Positions 62,063-64,000 of a stretch of DNA of 64,000 nt are shown in pieces (the first letter of the stretch is position 1; every line of letters begins with the position of its first letter). A program made the translations under genes and the position numbers. The DNA is from Methylibium sp. Root1272. GTDB taxonomy: Bacteria > Pseudomonadota > Gammaproteobacteria > Burkholderiales > Burkholderiaceae_C. The stretch lies in the NCBI RefSeq assembly GCF_001425905.1, contig NZ_LMDY01000016.1, positions 149,625 to 213,624 of the forward strand. The letters are read 5' to 3'. The notes under the pieces are model-generated. The model was not told where the DNA came from. It did not search any database and saw only the letters and a program-made list of their open reading frames with translations.

Positions 62063-62129
62063 TGCAGGGGCCAGCCCATCAGGCGCGGCAACGCCAGGCT
62101 CGCCCAGAGGGACACGGGGGAAAACGGAG

Positions 62130-62387
62130 TCAGCGACGGGGCCGGAGAACGGCCCGTGGGGTGCGGCAGCGAAGCGCTGCCAGCGACGCCGGTCCGGCGC
62201 TCGCCAGGGCCGCGAGGCGACCGAAGGCCGCCGATGCGGCAGGGCCCGGCGCGGCGTTCCGAACCGCGAAAGTACCGCGCGCTCGTGCACACTGCGTCGG
62301 CATATCAGCGGACGGCATCGCGCGCATCACGGGCCGGCCGCTCGGCACGCCGCTCGCTGGGCGTAGGGCCTCCATCCGGGCCTGCAT
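62130..62387 (-). CDS. Candidate 85-residue protein, function unknown
   Basis: The ATG at 62387 has AAGGAG 9 bases upstream, the frame runs 85 codons and a strong terminator follows, which is the layout of a real small gene. The product (MQARMEALRPASGVPSGRP...) is alanine/arginine/proline-rich with no recognisable domain or membrane segment, and its composition is also what a chance frame in 70% GC DNA would give. It is divergent from the sensor kinase. The rest of 61873-62417 shows only the terminator. Confidence 0.35.
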   Translation of the reverse strand: MQARMEALRPASGVPSGRPVMRAMPSADMPTQCARARGTFAVRNAAPGPAASAAFGRLAALASAGPASLAALRCRTPRAVLRPRR

Positions 62388-62417
62388 CGTCGCTCTCTCC
62401 TTGCTGCTTCGTTGGTG

Positions 62418-63983
62418 ATGACTCGTCCTGATTCTGTGGTGCTTCCTCCCGCCGGTACGCCGGGAGTTCTTCCCGACGTACCGGCCGCGCCGGCGCCGCT
62501 GGAGCTGCCGCGCCTGGTGATGCGCGGCGCGCTGGTGGTGGTGCTGGGGGCGCTGCTGCTCGCGCTGCTGGTGGGGCTGTGGCGGGCCCGCGAGGACATG
62601 CGCGACGAGCTCTCGGGCGCGCTGGCCCAGGCCGAGATGAGCGCCCTGCTGATCGCCGCCAGCACGATCGACGACGACGAACTGGTGGCCGCCGTGCGCG
62701 CGCTGCGCGACGCCGGCGGTTCGCGCCACCTCGACGTGCGGCTGCTCGACGGCGCCGGCCAGGTGCGGCTGGAGCCCAAGCCCGAGCCGCCGGCTTCGGC
62801 CGTGCTGGGCCTGCTGGTGCAGCTGAACCGCGTGCTGTTCGCGCCGCCGCGGCCGCAGACCGTGGCGGCGGCGCTGCCGCGGCCGGACGGGCCGGCCTGG
62901 CAGGTGCAGTGGATCGCCTCGCACGACAGCGAACAGCGCGAGTCGCTGGTGCAGCTGGTGGAGATGATGAGCCTGCTGGCCGGCTGCGGCCTGCTGATGC
63001 TGGGGGTGATGCACTGGCGCGTGCGGCGTTCGTTCCGCGCGCTCGCGCCGCTGCTGTCGGCCATCGAACAGGTGGAGCGGCAGGACCTGAGCGAAGTGCG
63101 CGCGCTGCCGGCCATGCCGATCCGCGAGCTGGACGTGATAGCCCACGCGCTGCGCCACCTGGCCGGTGCGCTGGAGGAGGCCGAGGCCCGCCGCCGCCTG
63201 CTGGGCGCGCAGGTGCTGACGCTGCAGGAAGACGAGCGCAACCACCTGGCCCGCGAGCTGCACGACGAACTGGGCCAGCACCTGACCGCGCTGCGCGTGG
63301 ACGCGAGCTGGCTGCAACGCCGGCTGAGCGGCGAACCCGAACTCGCGGCGGTGGTGGCCGGCATGAGCGAGCACTGCTCGCGCATCCAGAGCGAGGTGCG
63401 GGCGCTGCTGACGCGACTGCGACCGCTGGGCACCGCGGAGAACGCGCAAGCCGACGGCGGCGAGAGCGTGGAACGCCTGCGCGTGCTGCTGGAGACGCTG
63501 GTGCAGGCCTGGGTGCAGTCGCCGGGCCGCAGCACGCGCTACACGCTGGCCTTCGACAGCGTGGGGCTCGACGACGGCGACCGCCTGCCGCGCGAACTGG
63601 TGCTCACCGTGTACCGCATCAGCCAGGAGGCGCTGACCAACGTGGCCCGGCACGCCCGGGCGAGCGAGGCGCGGCTGAGCGTGCGCATCGAACGCGCGCC
63701 CGGCGCCGCCACGGCCCTGCTGGACTGGGCGGTGGAAGACGACGGCTGCGGGCTCGACGACGCCGGCGCCTGGCAGCGCGGCAACGGCCTGGCCGGCGTG
63801 AAGGACCGCGTGTGGTCGGCCGGCGGCGACCTGGAATGGCAGCCCGCGTCCGTGGCGGCGGCGGGCGCCGGCGGCCCCGGCTTGAAGCTGCATGCACGGC
63901 TGCCCTTTGCCGTGATCGACGGCAGCAACGTCAACAACATCAGCACCCAGACAAGCGCTGAACAGCAGGAGAGAACGTCGTGA
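62418..63983 (+). CDS. NarL/UhpB-type sensor histidine kinase
   Basis: 521 residues. Two membrane helices (about 37-57, LVVVLGALLLALLVGLW; about 182-200, SLLAGCGLLMLGVMHW) flank a periplasmic domain; then HAMP (LLSAIEQVERQDLSEV), HisKA_3 with the phospho-accepting His in EDERNHLARELHDELGQHLTALR, and HATPase_c (RISQEALTNVARHAR; DDGCGLD; GNGLAGVKDRV). Similar kinases (MoxY/FlhS type) control methanol and formaldehyde genes in other methylotrophs, so a C1 role is plausible. ATG at 62418 follows in-frame TTG and GTG codons. Its stop overlaps the next GTG start. Confidence 0.92.
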   Translation: MTRPDSVVLPPAGTPGVLPDVPAAPAPLELPRLVMRGALVVVLGALLLALLVGLWRAREDMRDELSGALAQAEMSALLIAASTIDDDELVAAVRALRDAGGSRHLDVRLLDGAGQVRLEPKPEPPASAVLGLLVQLNRVLFAPPRPQTVAAALPRPDGPAWQVQWIASHDSEQRESLVQLVEMMSLLAGCGLLMLGVMHWRVRRSFRALAPLLSAIEQVERQDLSEVRALPAMPIRELDVIAHALRHLAGALEEAEARRRLLGAQVLTLQEDERNHLARELHDELGQHLTALRVDASWLQRRLSGEPELAAVVAGMSEHCSRIQSEVRALLTRLRPLGTAENAQADGGESVERLRVLLETLVQAWVQSPGRSTRYTLAFDSVGLDDGDRLPRELVLTVYRISQEALTNVARHARASEARLSVRIERAPGAATALLDWAVEDDGCGLDDAGAWQRGNGLAGVKDRVWSAGGDLEWQPASVAAAGAGGPGLKLHARLPFAVIDGSNVNNISTQTSAEQQERTS

Positions 63984-64000
63984 CCGTGAGCCAAATGCCC
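63980..64000 (+). CDS. Start of the gene following the sensor kinase (partial, probably LuxR-type response regulator)
   Basis: GTG at 63980 overlaps the kinase stop (GTGA); only seven codons (VTVSQMP) are inside the window. A cognate LuxR-type regulator is expected after an HisKA_3 kinase, but the sequence shown is too short to identify it. Confidence 0.4.

Noticed and set aside
62063-62387. Cobalamin riboswitch upstream of the TonB receptor
   Set aside because: I looked on the receptor strand for the B12-box and the conserved GCCACTG-type segment and found neither. A covariance-model search (Rfam) would be decisive.

Overview
The window is GC-rich, densely packed proteobacterial DNA. Gene content and order (xseB-ispA-dxs-folE2, an HU protein with a lysine/alanine-rich tail, DUF3717 and pirin genes, REP-like palindromes between genes) suggest a betaproteobacterium of the Burkholderiales, of the Methylibium/Rubrivivax/Leptothrix type. 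An almost complete bacterial tetrahydromethanopterin (H4MPT)/methanofuran formaldehyde-oxidation island shows that it is a methylotroph. The genus is an inference from gene content only.

Layout. 1-4.9 kb: the end of a chemoreceptor, two SAM methyltransferases, a GlxA-type regulator and an HU-like nucleoid protein. 5.1-7.9 kb: a beta-keto acid cleavage enzyme, an enoyl-CoA hydratase and an AraC regulator. 8.1-14.6 kb: an aromatic amine dehydrogenase operon (heavy chain, MauE-like, MauD-like, TTQ light chain, monohaem cytochrome c) with an HDAC-family deacetylase divergent from it and AraC-type regulators nearby. 14.7-30 kb: mostly single housekeeping or accessory genes (PQQ-type sugar dehydrogenase, PHB-depolymerase-like esterase, pirin, a CpxP/Spy-like protein with a two-component system, trpS, purN, uspA, sseA, an EamA transporter, a Rieske oxygenase). 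30.2-34.3 kb: xseB-ispA-dxs-folE2.

34.3-59.3 kb is the C1 island. A leftward operon runs hisA-like, fhcB, fhcA, fhcD, fhcC, a fae-like gene, fused pabB-pabC and a HAD phosphatase. A rightward trio starting 3 bp away looks like mfnD-mfnF-mfnE (furan cofactor assembly). Next come leftward mfnB-like, DUF447, pterin-binding-protein and flavoprotein genes and a sigma-54 activator, rightward folB, then leftward canonical fae. The block ends with a leftward operon of beta-RFAP synthase, mtdB, ATP-grasp, mch, RimK-like ligase and CitG-like genes. Together these oxidise formaldehyde: Fae condenses it with H4MPT, MtdB and Mch carry it to formyl-H4MPT, and FhcABCD releases formate through a methanofuran-type carrier. 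Folate-type genes (folE2, folB, pabBC) feed pterin and p-aminobenzoate to both folate and H4MPT. 59.5-64 kb: a TonB-dependent receptor, a candidate 85-codon gene ending at a terminator, and a NarL-type sensor kinase whose partner gene begins at the right edge.

The most unusual signals are a palindromic element inserted in frame with an 8-bp duplication inside the pterin-binding-protein gene, a 28-codon in-frame insert in folE2, a Fae paralogue without the catalytic histidine, two major C1 operons whose start codons lie 3 bp apart, and a sigma-54-type promoter beside the sigma-54 activator gene.
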